Part shown: positions 18,542 to 26,215 of the stretch, in pieces
Layout of the letters: every line of letters begins with the position of its first letter
Position numbering within the stretch: position 1 is the stretch's first letter
Assembly (NCBI RefSeq): GCF_023822025.1
Contig: NZ_CP082909.1
Location: 2,470,001 to 2,534,000 of the forward strand
Reading direction: 5' to 3'
Source of the DNA: Endozoicomonas sp. 4G
GTDB taxonomy: Bacteria; Pseudomonadota; Gammaproteobacteria; Pseudomonadales; Endozoicomonadaceae
Length of the DNA stretch: 64,000 nucleotides
Notes under the pieces: model-generated
What the model was told of the DNA's origin: nothing
Seen by the model: only the letters and a program-made list of their open reading frames with translations
Databases searched by the model: none
Position numbers and translations under genes: made by a program

Positions 18542-18582
18542 TTAGGGGGCGGGATGACAGTAATGTCATCCTGCTACCCGAC

Positions 18583-18657
18583 GTGCGACCAGAGAATCGG
18601 GGGCGCATAAGCCCGATTCACAAGGGTAAGGTTGAGGTATCGAGACATATGATGTGA
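18583..18657 (+). repeat. Second group II intron 5' end (fragment)
   Basis: Starting exactly at the 3' end of the first intron, ~74 bases repeat the intron 5' end at 17311-17384 with only a few mismatches, then the similarity stops. It is the leftover of a second intron inserted head-to-tail, or of a recombination between copies. Confidence 0.8.
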
Positions 18658-18788
18658 TTCGGGCTTCTGTGCATCCAGATGCTCTTGCCAGGGCATGCTG
18701 TGGAGTAATCCGAGGTGTGAAGCTTCGGGGACAATGCCTTCAAGCGGGGTGCACACTTCCAGCAGGTCTTAACGATAGACAAGCTTTG
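18658..18788. other. Unassigned junction DNA
   Basis: Sequence between the truncated intron end and the truncated intI gene. It does not match the expected continuation of either. I see no gene in it; it is probably where a deletion removed the rest of intI. Confidence 0.3.
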
Positions 18789-18989
18789 CTATGACGCAAC
18801 CCGATGCTGAGTGGCAAGGTAAGGCAGAACCTGTCTGACATGATCAGGCTCTAAGTCCTGTGGGTGCCTCATATGTTGATGGCGAATGAAATACCTGATC
18901 CAGTAACAATACGACGACTGTATAGTTTTATAGCTATAGCACTTTACTCTCAGGGTATTGCGTACTTCGCTCATAAAAGGAGATGGCAT
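18789..18989 (-). pseudogene. intI: Integron integrase, amino-terminal stub
   Basis: From the ATG at 18989 the 66-residue product (MPSPFMSEVRN..., YSYKTIQSSYCYWIRYFIRH, MRHPQDLEPDHVRQVLPYLA) has the core-binding domain of integron integrases, with the characteristic YSYKT, YWIRYFI and MRHP elements. The whole catalytic domain is missing: similarity stops at an in-frame TAG and unrelated sequence follows toward the intron fragments. It points away from the cassette array, as intI always does, and a LexA box lies just upstream. Cassettes here could therefore only be moved by an integrase supplied from elsewhere. Confidence 0.85.
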
Positions 18990-19003
18990 GGTAAGTTCAA
19001 TAA

Positions 19004-19019
19004 CTGTTTTTTTGCACAG
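19004..19019 (-). promoter_or_regulatory. LexA box upstream of intI
   Basis: CTGT-N8-ACAG, a perfect match to the gammaproteobacterial LexA consensus, lies 15 bases before the intI start. SOS control of integron integrases through such a box is well known. Here it has outlived the integrase it controlled. Confidence 0.8.
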
Positions 19020-19099
19020 GATTATTGAATAAAATGGCAAAAATGCAAATAACTCACTTGCGGCCTATTCGGGTCGCTGGGTAAAATAAACTGTAGACT

Positions 19100-19240
19100 G
19101 TTGATAATTAATGACTTTCGACAGGTTGAAAAGTTGGGATATATCTCAAGTGAGTTGTTTGCCCCTGATTTGGGGGGATATGCCGCGTGTGAGCGTGATA
19201 GCTAATATCGCTCGCTTGAGGTCTAATAGCTGTTAGGTGC
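19100..19240 (+). other. Candidate attI site and cassette promoter region
   Basis: Between the intI stub and the first cassette. The crossover would fall between G19232 and T19233 in GTTAGGTGC, because the first cassette ends 2.5 kb later with the complementary GCACCTAAC. Upstream are paired segments (CTCAAGTGAG and CTCGCTTGAG). A cassette promoter should be here, but I cannot assign its hexamers safely. Confidence 0.6.
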
Positions 19241-19294
19241 TTAGAGTTCAACATTAACATTTTCATTTTTAATATAGAAAGATAGATTATTAAT

Positions 19295-21781
19295 ATGGGT
19301 ACAATCCAAGACATTCTGGATGTTGCAAAACACTTAACCCACCTCGATGCAAATGAAGCAGAAACACGGTTAAAAGTAATTGATAAGATACTTTTTGAAG
19401 TTCTAGGGTGGACTCATGAAGATGTAACAGTTGAGCAAAGAGTTAGCGAGGATGGTAAAACTACTTTCGCTGACTACATCATTAGAACCGCAAATGCAGC
19501 ACTAATTGTTGAAGCAAAAAAAATTGGCATAACATTTGAAACAAGGCCACTAAATAGAAGATTAAAACTATCTAAAGGAAATTTATCCGGCTCACTAGGT
19601 GATGCCATAGTTCAAGCTAGGGATTATTGTAGAAAACTTAGCATTCAATTTGCTGTAGTTACAAATGGTGAGCAGTGGGTTATTTTTCCAGCGAACAGAA
19701 TTGATCAGGTTGCATTTCATGATTCTTCAGCAATTGTATTTAATAGCTTAGAGTCAGCATTAAAAGACGATTACACAGAATTTTCAGATTTATTATCGAG
19801 AAAAGCTGTTGTTAATTCTAGCTTGGAAAATTTATTGCTCGGTTACACTGAGGATCAAATAGAAGAAAGAAGATTAAAAAATTACCATAAAACAGCTAAT
19901 TATTATGAAAGCACGAACCCTATGTATCCGCTTATTGAAGAGGCAATAACTACAGCATTTTCCGATACTGTAACCGATATGGATCCTAGTCTTTTTGAAA
20001 AGTGTTATGTAAACAGTTCTGATAGAATGAAATTTGATCGAAAGATCAATATGCATATTTCAAAAAGCCAAAGTTTATTTAACAAGCAGCCCGTCAGACC
20101 TTTACAAAAAAGACACAACAACACGTTTAAGAAAGTACTATCAGATGCTCACAAGAAAGCCAAACCGCTTGCTGTTGTGATACTAGGTACAGTCGGGTCA
20201 GGAAAAACAACGTTTCAACACTATACTCGCTACGTATCTGCTGCAAAAGTATTTGAAAAAAAAGATGATAATAGTCATCCACACTGGGTTAGCATTGATT
20301 TTCTTGGATTTACAAATGACGAAAATCCCGTAGATTATATTTATTCATCATTAATGCATTACATTATTAGTGATGAGTATCTGTCAGATTTTAATGAATG
20401 CGTTAAAAAAGCATATAACAAAGAAATAACTGCCATAAAGAGAGGCCCATCTTTTTTAATGGCAAAAAATGAGGAAAAACTTAATGAGATTATTTCATCA
20501 AGACTCCAGTCTGATTATGATAAAAAGAAACCGTATGTAGATACAATAATATCTCACATCTCAAGCAAGGTCCCTTTCTACCTAGTAATAGACAACGTTG
20601 ACCAGTTAGAAGAAATCACACAATCTAATATTTTTACAGAGTCTGTAGCATTCTCTCAAAAGTTAAGGCTCAACCTTGTAATATCAATAAGAAGTTCAAC
20701 ATATGTTGAGCATAGAAATTCTGCTGCATTTAATGCTTTTGATTTTGATCCAATTTTAATTGAACCACCTAAAGTTGAATCAGTTCTTTCCAAAAGATTT
20801 TTTTTGGCTAGAAACTTAATAGATGGAGAGTCTGGTGATTTTTTTTCAGAAAATGGAATGAATGTCCATGTTGAAAATTTAGCCTCGATAATTGAATTGG
20901 TTCAAAGTTCAGTACTAGGAACAGAGATTGGTGGATTACTAGAAGTCTTAGCTGCAGACGATATCAGAAATGCGTTAAGAATGACTCGTCACTTTCTAGA
21001 ACATGGCTATAGTAACCCTGGGAAAGCCGTTCAGACATATAAAAGTAAAGGGCAATACACATTACCTAAACACGAGGCTCTTAGAGCTATTCTTGTTGGT
21101 AGCCATGCGGTTTATTCAGAAGAGTTTTCATTAATTGGAAATCCTTTTGATTCTAGGCTTGGCAGAACTAATTTACAAATGGTTAGATTTTTCATATTGA
21201 CAGCACTTGTAAAATACAGTTCTGACTCAAGTTTTCAATATTTAGACGGCTTAGAAATCAGAAAAGTGATGAGAACTATCGGAATAGCCGATGAGTGTAC
21301 CTTAAAAGCACTTTCAGATTTATGCTCATTACGATTCATTCATACCGCAAGTCATGACAACCCAAATTTCAATTCCAACTATTATCCAAGTAGACTTGGT
21401 GGTTATATTGTCCGTGAACTAATTTCGAACATGACCTTCATAGAGAATATCATGATGGACACTTTTATTTCAGAAGACTCCACATGGAATAATCTCTCTG
21501 ACCTTGGTAGAAAAATTTCGAACTGTCACGGTGATGTTATTAAGAGATTGGAGCTGAGAATTGATAGGGTGATAATATTTTACGCCTATATTAATAAGCT
21601 TTATGAATCTTTGCTAAATGAAACAAAAAAGAGACAAGTACCAAAAGAATGGAAAACAAACCCATTCCAAGATTCTTGTAAGACACTAGAGAAAAATCTC
21701 GAAAAAGCAATGGACTCAGCGAAGCGCAATTACGGCAATAAAGAGAAATACCGTCCTAAAAAATCCCCATCTTATGCTTGA
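19295..21781 (+). CDS. Nuclease-NTPase fusion, integron cassette gene
   Basis: The protein has 828 residues. The first ~150 resemble the HsdR_N/type I restriction amino domain: Asp60 in FADYIIR and ExK at 73-75 in LIVEAKK give a PD-(D/E)xK nuclease pattern. A P-loop NTPase follows, with Walker A GTVGSGKTT near residue 300 and a Walker B-like FYLVIDNVDQLEE near 430, as in STAND/KAP-like signalling ATPases. The last 300 residues are helical with no clear domain. The gene is much AT-richer than the backbone. It fills a cassette of about 2.6 kb, unusually large. I infer a single-gene anti-phage system: NTPase sensing leading to nuclease action. Confidence 0.8.
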   Translation: MGTIQDILDVAKHLTHLDANEAETRLKVIDKILFEVLGWTHEDVTVEQRVSEDGKTTFADYIIRTANAALIVEAKKIGITFETRPLNRRLKLSKGNLSGSLGDAIVQARDYCRKLSIQFAVVTNGEQWVIFPANRIDQVAFHDSSAIVFNSLESALKDDYTEFSDLLSRKAVVNSSLENLLLGYTEDQIEERRLKNYHKTANYYESTNPMYPLIEEAITTAFSDTVTDMDPSLFEKCYVNSSDRMKFDRKINMHISKSQSLFNKQPVRPLQKRHNNTFKKVLSDAHKKAKPLAVVILGTVGSGKTTFQHYTRYVSAAKVFEKKDDNSHPHWVSIDFLGFTNDENPVDYIYSSLMHYIISDEYLSDFNECVKKAYNKEITAIKRGPSFLMAKNEEKLNEIISSRLQSDYDKKKPYVDTIISHISSKVPFYLVIDNVDQLEEITQSNIFTESVAFSQKLRLNLVISIRSSTYVEHRNSAAFNAFDFDPILIEPPKVESVLSKRFFLARNLIDGESGDFFSENGMNVHVENLASIIELVQSSVLGTEIGGLLEVLAADDIRNALRMTRHFLEHGYSNPGKAVQTYKSKGQYTLPKHEALRAILVGSHAVYSEEFSLIGNPFDSRLGRTNLQMVRFFILTALVKYSSDSSFQYLDGLEIRKVMRTIGIADECTLKALSDLCSLRFIHTASHDNPNFNSNYYPSRLGGYIVRELISNMTFIENIMMDTFISEDSTWNNLSDLGRKISNCHGDVIKRLELRIDRVIIFYAYINKLYESLLNETKKRQVPKEWKTNPFQDSCKTLEKNLEKAMDSAKRNYGNKEKYRPKKSPSYA

Positions 21782-21784
21782 GAC

Positions 21785-21835
21785 GCACCTAACGAATAAG
21801 GATAGATTGCGCCCAGCCGCAATCTTATCCTGTTG
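21785..21835 (+). other. attC-like site of first cassette
   Basis: GCACCTAAC pairs exactly with the cassette's own 5' end at 19232-19240, as the two core sites of one cassette must. A hairpin follows (AGGATA-GATTGCG against CGCAATCTTATCC) with GTTG after it. The spacing is tighter than in textbook attC sites, so the right limit is uncertain. Confidence 0.65.
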
Positions 21836-21964
21836 TTGCACAAGCCCGGGTTGAACTCTGGTAAGGAAGGTCTATTGAAGTTTACTTTTCTGGCGGGCCT
21901 TGAATCAAAACCTTTTTGCTGAACGCCATTTATTCAGGATGAGTGTCTCCAGACCACTGCATTA
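21788..21964 (+). repeat. Dispersed repeat R, copy 1
   Basis: About 177 bases, including the attC hairpin, that recur at 30599-30775 with about 90% identity. After the hairpin both copies encode a similar protein tail (HKPGLNSGKEGLLKFTFLAG here) ending in TGA. Copy 1 follows the first cassette, copy 2 the last, so it may be the sequence that once bordered the array. Confidence 0.75.
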
Positions 21965-22052
21965 CGGTAGTCTTGCATATGTCGGATCTGTCTGACTGAG
22001 CTTACATTTCCTCACTGCTTGTGAATGGCGGTGTTTGTTGCTGTGGCAATGC

Positions 22053-23105
22053 TCAGGTCGGTTTCAGGAAACTAAACGCAATGTGTTTCATAGACTCACC
22101 GCAACGCCTGCATGTAAATTTCGGGCGAATGACGGGTTCGACTGCTTTGACCATCACATTTAAAACCAGTTGCACCAGTGATAATTGTTTTTTTGCGTTG
22201 CTGTGTAAAAATCCATAATCCCGCGATCGTCGAAGTCGCCTGGGTAATACATGTTTCAGTACCAGCCATAGGAAGTCTTCTCCTGGTAGGGTTCGCGCCT
22301 CTTTTTTGCCGGTTTCACTATTGAGGTAAGAAAAGGTCACCTTTCCCTGTTTGCTGGCCAGGATGTTGTTGTCACTGATCACGCCTCGGTACAGATAGCG
22401 GGATAGATATTCAAGTGCTGGTAATCCTTTGCCCACCCGTGTGCAATTGACGACCCACTCTTTGGGTATCCTTGTTTTCAGGCTCGGTGATAGTAGTCCC
22501 TGTTCGTCCAGGGCGCGAAGGAGTTTGGCTCGAAAGACTATGGCCAGGTTCTTGCCATTGAAAAGATAGTTGCCTTTGAGTTTGCGCCACTCTTTTCGTC
22601 AGGTGTTGATGCCACCGCCGGGCACAACAAAGTGTATATGAGGATGATAATCCAGCCGTCGGCTATGAGTGTGCAGGACGCCGGTCATTCCCAGGTCTGC
22701 ATCCAGTTTTTTGGAATTACTGCCGAATTCTTTTAGGGTGTCAGCTGCCGTTCTGAACAGTAAATCGTACACCTGTCGTTGATGTTGCCACGCCAGGTTT
22801 CGAAGTTGCGCTGGCAAGGTGAAGGTCACCATAAAGTATTCAACGGGCAGCAGTTTCTGTCTTCGCCGCTGCAGCCATTCGCTGGTATCGGTGTTCTGGC
22901 AGCGGTTGCAGTGGCGATGCCCGCAGGACATCGGCTTTTGATCCCGTATCCCGCAGCTGTTGCACTCCAGTAAGGTCATACTGGCTGCCGGTGTTCGGCA
23001 GTACTGTATCGCTTGCAGTGCTTTGATATGGCCAGGTAAAAGACATTGACTGTATTTTTCCAGAAACCGGTCACCGTATTGTGTTGCTATATCGGAAAGC
23101 TTCAT
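22053..23105 (-). pseudogene. IS91-family HUH transposase with one in-frame stop
   Basis: Read as one frame the product is ~350 residues. It has the amino-terminal zinc-binding cysteines (LLECNSCG, CGHRHCNRCQN), the HUH motif in YHPHIHFVVPGGG, the GKNLAIVFRAKLLRAL block and the tyrosine segment LEYLSRYLYRGVI. A single TGA at 22599-22601 follows GGINT, most likely from CGA. Everything after it stays in frame, so the stop is recent. The product would initiate rolling-circle transposition if the stop were suppressed. Its start overlaps the end of the integrase gene by four bases. Confidence 0.85.
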
Positions 23106-24004
23106 TGATCATCTCCCTTCAGCTTGAGTTCATTGATCAAATGATTCATCACTTTCCTGGTGTTGAGTTGGGCGGTTTCTGTTAACTGGGTATAGATAGC
23201 GGTGGTTTTTGGGCACATGTGCCCGAGCAGCGTCTGAATAGCTCTGAGACTTAAACCTTGCTCAAGAAGGTGCGTGGCAAAGCTGTGCCGTAAACTGTGA
23301 GGGCTGACCTTTTTATTAATCCTGCATTCTTCAACCAGCTGTCTCATGGCTTTCTGGGTGCAGGAGCGGCTCATGGGCTGAGTCGCCCGGTGCCGTTGCT
23401 GTGCGCTCTGGCCTTCAGGAAAAAGAAACTTCGGGTTTCGGTGAGTGACCCAATAGCGGCGCAGGGCTTTGAGTGTTCGACTGGGAAGATCAACATAGCG
23501 ATCCTTGCCGCCTTTGCAGTTGCGCAAATGGACTCTCATGAGTTGGGAATCAATGTCGGCAATGGTCAGGTTAAGACCTTCGGCCAGCCTTAAGCCCATA
23601 CTGTAAAGTGTCAGCAGAATGGTGTAGTAGCGCAGTTTTCGTGCAGTATTGAGCAGTCGTTCTATCTCGGCAGGCGTCAGGATAACGGGCAGTCACTTGA
23701 CGGTCGGTGGTTTGATGATTTCAACAAAGTCCCAGTGTTTGCCCAGAACATGTTTCCAGAAAAACTACAGGCCATTGCGATCGGTTTTGACCGTGCTCCA
23801 GGAGTGGCTTTCCACCAGGGCGGCAAAATAGGTTTTTAAATCCTCAGGGCTGAGTCTGTCAGGACAACGGTCAAAGAAGGCTGCCAGCCGCCGCAGCGGC
23901 CTGCTGTAAAGATCAATGGTTGATTTTCTTTTGCCCTGAAGTTTCAGGGTGATGAGGTGTTTTTGATACAGTTTGTCAAACCGGATTTGCTCAGAACGTT
24001 CCAT
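23102..24004 (-). pseudogene. Tyrosine recombinase of IS91-type element, two in-frame stops
   Basis: The single frame gives ~300 residues: the core-binding domain (YQKHLITLKLQGKRKSTIDL), then the catalytic part with MGLRLAEGLNLT, the HxxR motif in SPHSLRHSFATHLLEQG, and LLGH with a final tyrosine in TAIYTQL. A TAG at 23765-23767 (after NGL, probably CAG) and a TGA at 23693-23695 (after TVK, probably CGA) interrupt it without shifting frame. It looks like a XerC/D-type enzyme that accompanies the IS91 transposase. Inactive as written. Confidence 0.85.
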
Positions 24005-24110
24005 GTTGCTTCCTTATATAAGCCGCGCCGGAGTGGTGCGGATATCAGGAAGTATTGGCAATGGTGGGGTGGCTGGGATGAACGGTATTCTTTGCCGCGT
24101 TAGCGGCTTG

Positions 24111-24165
24111 GTTCAACAAGTGGTTCCAGGTGACGCCTACGGCGCACCTGAACCAGGCGTTAGCC
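24111..24165 (+). other. attC site
   Basis: GTTCAACAAG...GTTAGCC. The folded stem GGTTC-CAGGTG / CACCTG-AACC leaves one unpaired C, like the extrahelical bases that orient attC recombination. The final GTTAGCCAGCC pairs perfectly with GGCTGGCTAAC at 25362-25372, defining the next cassette. Confidence 0.8.
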
Positions 24166-24224
24166 AGCCTAAGTGCATACATATATCAGACTATGGTAAG
24201 GCAAAGAAAAACAGAAATATCTAT

Positions 24225-25355
24225 ATGAGTGCAAAAATTGGTCGAAATCAGGTATGTCCTTGCGGCAGTAACCTCAAATATAAAAAGTGCTGCGGAAACG
24301 TAATCCACAGAGCCCCTTCGATCAATAATGCCTTTATAAAGTTACTTAATAATGAAAATGAACAAAGATTTTATAAGCATAAATATGGTTTAGCTAAAGA
24401 GATCATTCATAGCGATTTCAAAAACTATAAGGTTGTAGCTGTCGGTAATGAGTTGACTTTTAGTCAAAAGTGGAAAACATTTCCTGACTTTCTGGGTGAT
24501 TATTTGTGTGGCACTCTCGGTACAGAATGGGGAAATGAAGAAATAAGGAAACCGTTTGAAAAACGACACGAAATCTTAAAATGGCATTACATTATCGCTA
24601 AGCATCATGAAAAACTAAAGGTAAAATCTGGGATAATCACCTCCTCACAACCTATCGGTGCTATGAAGGCATGGTATCAGTTAGCGTATGACCTTTATAC
24701 AATAAGGCATAATGCTGAGCTTCAAGATTTTTTAGTCCAACGCCTAAAAAATATGAATCAATTTCAGGGAGCTCTTTTTGAAGCAAGTGTTACGGCAATC
24801 CTTATCCATGCTGGTTATGAAATTATTTTTGAGAATGAGCAAGATGGATCTAAAAAACATCCTGAATTTATTGCTAAAAATAAGAAGACTGGCGAGTTAA
24901 TCGCTGTAGAAGCCAAAAGTCGTCACAGACCCGGGGTTTTAGGGCAAAATGGCGTAAAGCAAGAGCGAGGTAGTGTAAGCGCAGACATTCGTAGAATAAT
25001 TAATAAGGCTTTTCAAAAACAGTCTGATATTCCACTAATTGTTTTTGTTAACATCAATGTTCCTTCTGTTATAGGTAAATATGAAGATTCAAAATGGTTC
25101 CAAGAAATTGAACGCTTTGTAGCCGCTAAAGAGAGTCGTTGTAGCCCAGCGTCACCTTTCCCAGCCAGTGGGGTAATGTTCACAAATACACCATACGTAT
25201 GGGATCTGGAAAATATAGTTACGGATCATGGTTGGGGTTATGCAAGAAATATTAAAATACCAAAGGTATCTTTATCTGCTAAGTCAGTACTATCGGATTT
25301 ATCAGTAGCTGCTCAACAAAGTACAAATATACCAAACTTTTTCCCTGAGTTTTGA
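24225..25355 (+). CDS. SEC-C / PD-(D/E)xK nuclease-like cassette protein
   Basis: The protein has 376 residues from the ATG at 24225, which lies 60 bases inside the cassette; the longer upstream frame runs through the attC and is not used. The amino end is a SEC-C zinc motif, VCPCGSNLKYKKCCGN. The second half has a restriction-endonuclease-like core: GALFEASVTAIL helix, then HPEFIAKNK and LIAVEAKSR with the acidic residue and ExK lysine of PD-(D/E)xK nucleases. SEC-C plus such a nuclease is common in mobile defence-type genes. The product is probably cytoplasmic; target unknown. High AT content contrasts with the flanking IS elements. Confidence 0.75.
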   Translation: MSAKIGRNQVCPCGSNLKYKKCCGNVIHRAPSINNAFIKLLNNENEQRFYKHKYGLAKEIIHSDFKNYKVVAVGNELTFSQKWKTFPDFLGDYLCGTLGTEWGNEEIRKPFEKRHEILKWHYIIAKHHEKLKVKSGIITSSQPIGAMKAWYQLAYDLYTIRHNAELQDFLVQRLKNMNQFQGALFEASVTAILIHAGYEIIFENEQDGSKKHPEFIAKNKKTGELIAVEAKSRHRPGVLGQNGVKQERGSVSADIRRIINKAFQKQSDIPLIVFVNINVPSVIGKYEDSKWFQEIERFVAAKESRCSPASPFPASGVMFTNTPYVWDLENIVTDHGWGYARNIKIPKVSLSAKSVLSDLSVAAQQSTNIPNFFPEF

Positions 25356-25361
25356 ACAATC

Positions 25362-25431
25362 GGCTGGCTAACAAATGCTTCCAGTTCGTTCCGGGGCTTC
25401 GCCCCTCCACCCGACGCGCCTTCGGCGCGCG
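25362..25431 (+). other. attC left portion, cut by IS66
   Basis: GGCTGGCTAAC starts the attC of the SEC-C cassette; GC-rich hairpins follow (CGGGGCTTCGCCCC and CGCGCCTTCGGCGCG). The IS66 element interrupts it at 25432, so this attC should no longer be usable. Confidence 0.7.
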
Positions 25432-25515
25432 GTAAGCGCTCATTTGAGGACGTCTTCAAAAATCACAACCTGACTGCCAGTCTTTCTCCTGCAAACAACG
25501 CAGGAGATGCGAAGC

Positions 25516-25824
25516 ATGAATCAACCAACAAAACCCTTTACCCGTCTCACCCCCGAACAGTGGCAGCAGATTATTGACCAGCAAATGGCCAGCGGTTTAA
25601 GCCAGAAAGCTTTTTGCCAAACTCAAAACATCAGCCTGGCTACCTTCACAAACTGGAAACGTAAACTCAAGAGCGATGCTGGCATTGACTCTGCCAATGT
25701 CATTCAGACTTCTGGTCAGGAATGGATCGAACTCCCAAATGAGCTTACTGAACCTCCAGCCAGCCCGGACTGGCATATCGAGCTGGAGTTACCCGGTGGT
25801 GTTATTCTTCGTATGCGTCATTAA
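25516..25824 (+). CDS. tnpA: IS66 TnpA
   Basis: The protein has 102 residues from the ATG at 25516, chosen because AGGAG lies nine bases upstream (an ATG at 25507 is too close). It has the helix-turn-helix of IS66 OrfA proteins: LTPEQWQQIIDQQMASGLSQ, then CQTQNISLATFTNWKRKL. It binds DNA as an accessory transposition protein. The next gene starts two bases after its stop. Confidence 0.85.
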   Translation: MNQPTKPFTRLTPEQWQQIIDQQMASGLSQKAFCQTQNISLATFTNWKRKLKSDAGIDSANVIQTSGQEWIELPNELTEPPASPDWHIELELPGGVILRMRH

Positions 25825-25826
25825 TC

Positions 25827-26195
25827 ATGTTTTACCCAGAATCACAGGTGCGGGTCTGGCTCTATAACCGCTCCACCGATATGAGAAAGTCATACGATGG
25901 CTTGTCTGCACTGGTGAGAAACAAACTGGAAGAAGATCCTCTCAGTGGTCAGCTATTCGTGTTCATCAACCGCAAGCAGACGCAATGCAAGGTCCTGTAT
26001 TTTGACCGCAGTGGTTACTGCATCTGGAGCAAACGCCTGGAACAGGGACAGTTTCATGCCCACGCCGGAGAGTCCCACAAGAAGCGCTTGGAATGGACCG
26101 ATTTGAAACTGATTCTTGAAGGCATTGATACCCGCTCTGTTCAGCAATATAAACGCTACAAACATCAACAGTCTGGTTACACAACTGAAGCATAA
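25827..26195 (+). CDS. tnpB: IS66 TnpB
   Basis: The protein has 122 residues and is the highly conserved IS66 Orf2: VRVWLYNRSTDMRKSYDGLS, LFVFINRKQTQCKVLYFDRS, GYCIWSKRLEQGQF. It is needed for IS66 transposition; its chemistry is unknown. Full family length. Confidence 0.92.
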   Translation: MFYPESQVRVWLYNRSTDMRKSYDGLSALVRNKLEEDPLSGQLFVFINRKQTQCKVLYFDRSGYCIWSKRLEQGQFHAHAGESHKKRLEWTDLKLILEGIDTRSVQQYKRYKHQQSGYTTEA

Positions 26196-26215
26196 AACCG
26201 CTATCTTTAGTCGTC

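Larger units (their letters stand above)
17311..18582 (+). mobile_element. Group II intron, internally deleted
   Basis: The 5' end GTGCGACCAG is a normal group II start. The 3' end has a typical domain V (18508-18541), a domain VI hairpin (18549-18577) and the terminal CTACCCGAC. Full introns of this kind are ~2.3-2.5 kb; this one is 1.27 kb because most of domains I-IV and the amino-terminal part of the reverse transcriptase are gone, with a junction near 17384. It cannot splice or retrohome by itself. Directly at its 3' end starts another copy of an intron 5' end. Confidence 0.85.
21965..24110 (-). mobile_element. IS91-family element with integrase gene, decayed
   Basis: Contains a Y2/HUH-type transposase gene and, upstream of it, a tyrosine recombinase gene, the two-gene plan of several IS91-like elements. 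Both genes are broken by in-frame stops. The right boundary is placed where CTTG/GTTC, typical IS91-family target bases, meets the attC at 24111; the left boundary is approximate. Confidence 0.7.

Noticed and set aside
23973-24224. Long amino-terminal extension of the SEC-C nuclease frame
   Set aside because: It runs through the IS91 boundary and the attC at 24111-24165; the ATG inside the cassette followed at once by the SEC-C motif is the sensible start.
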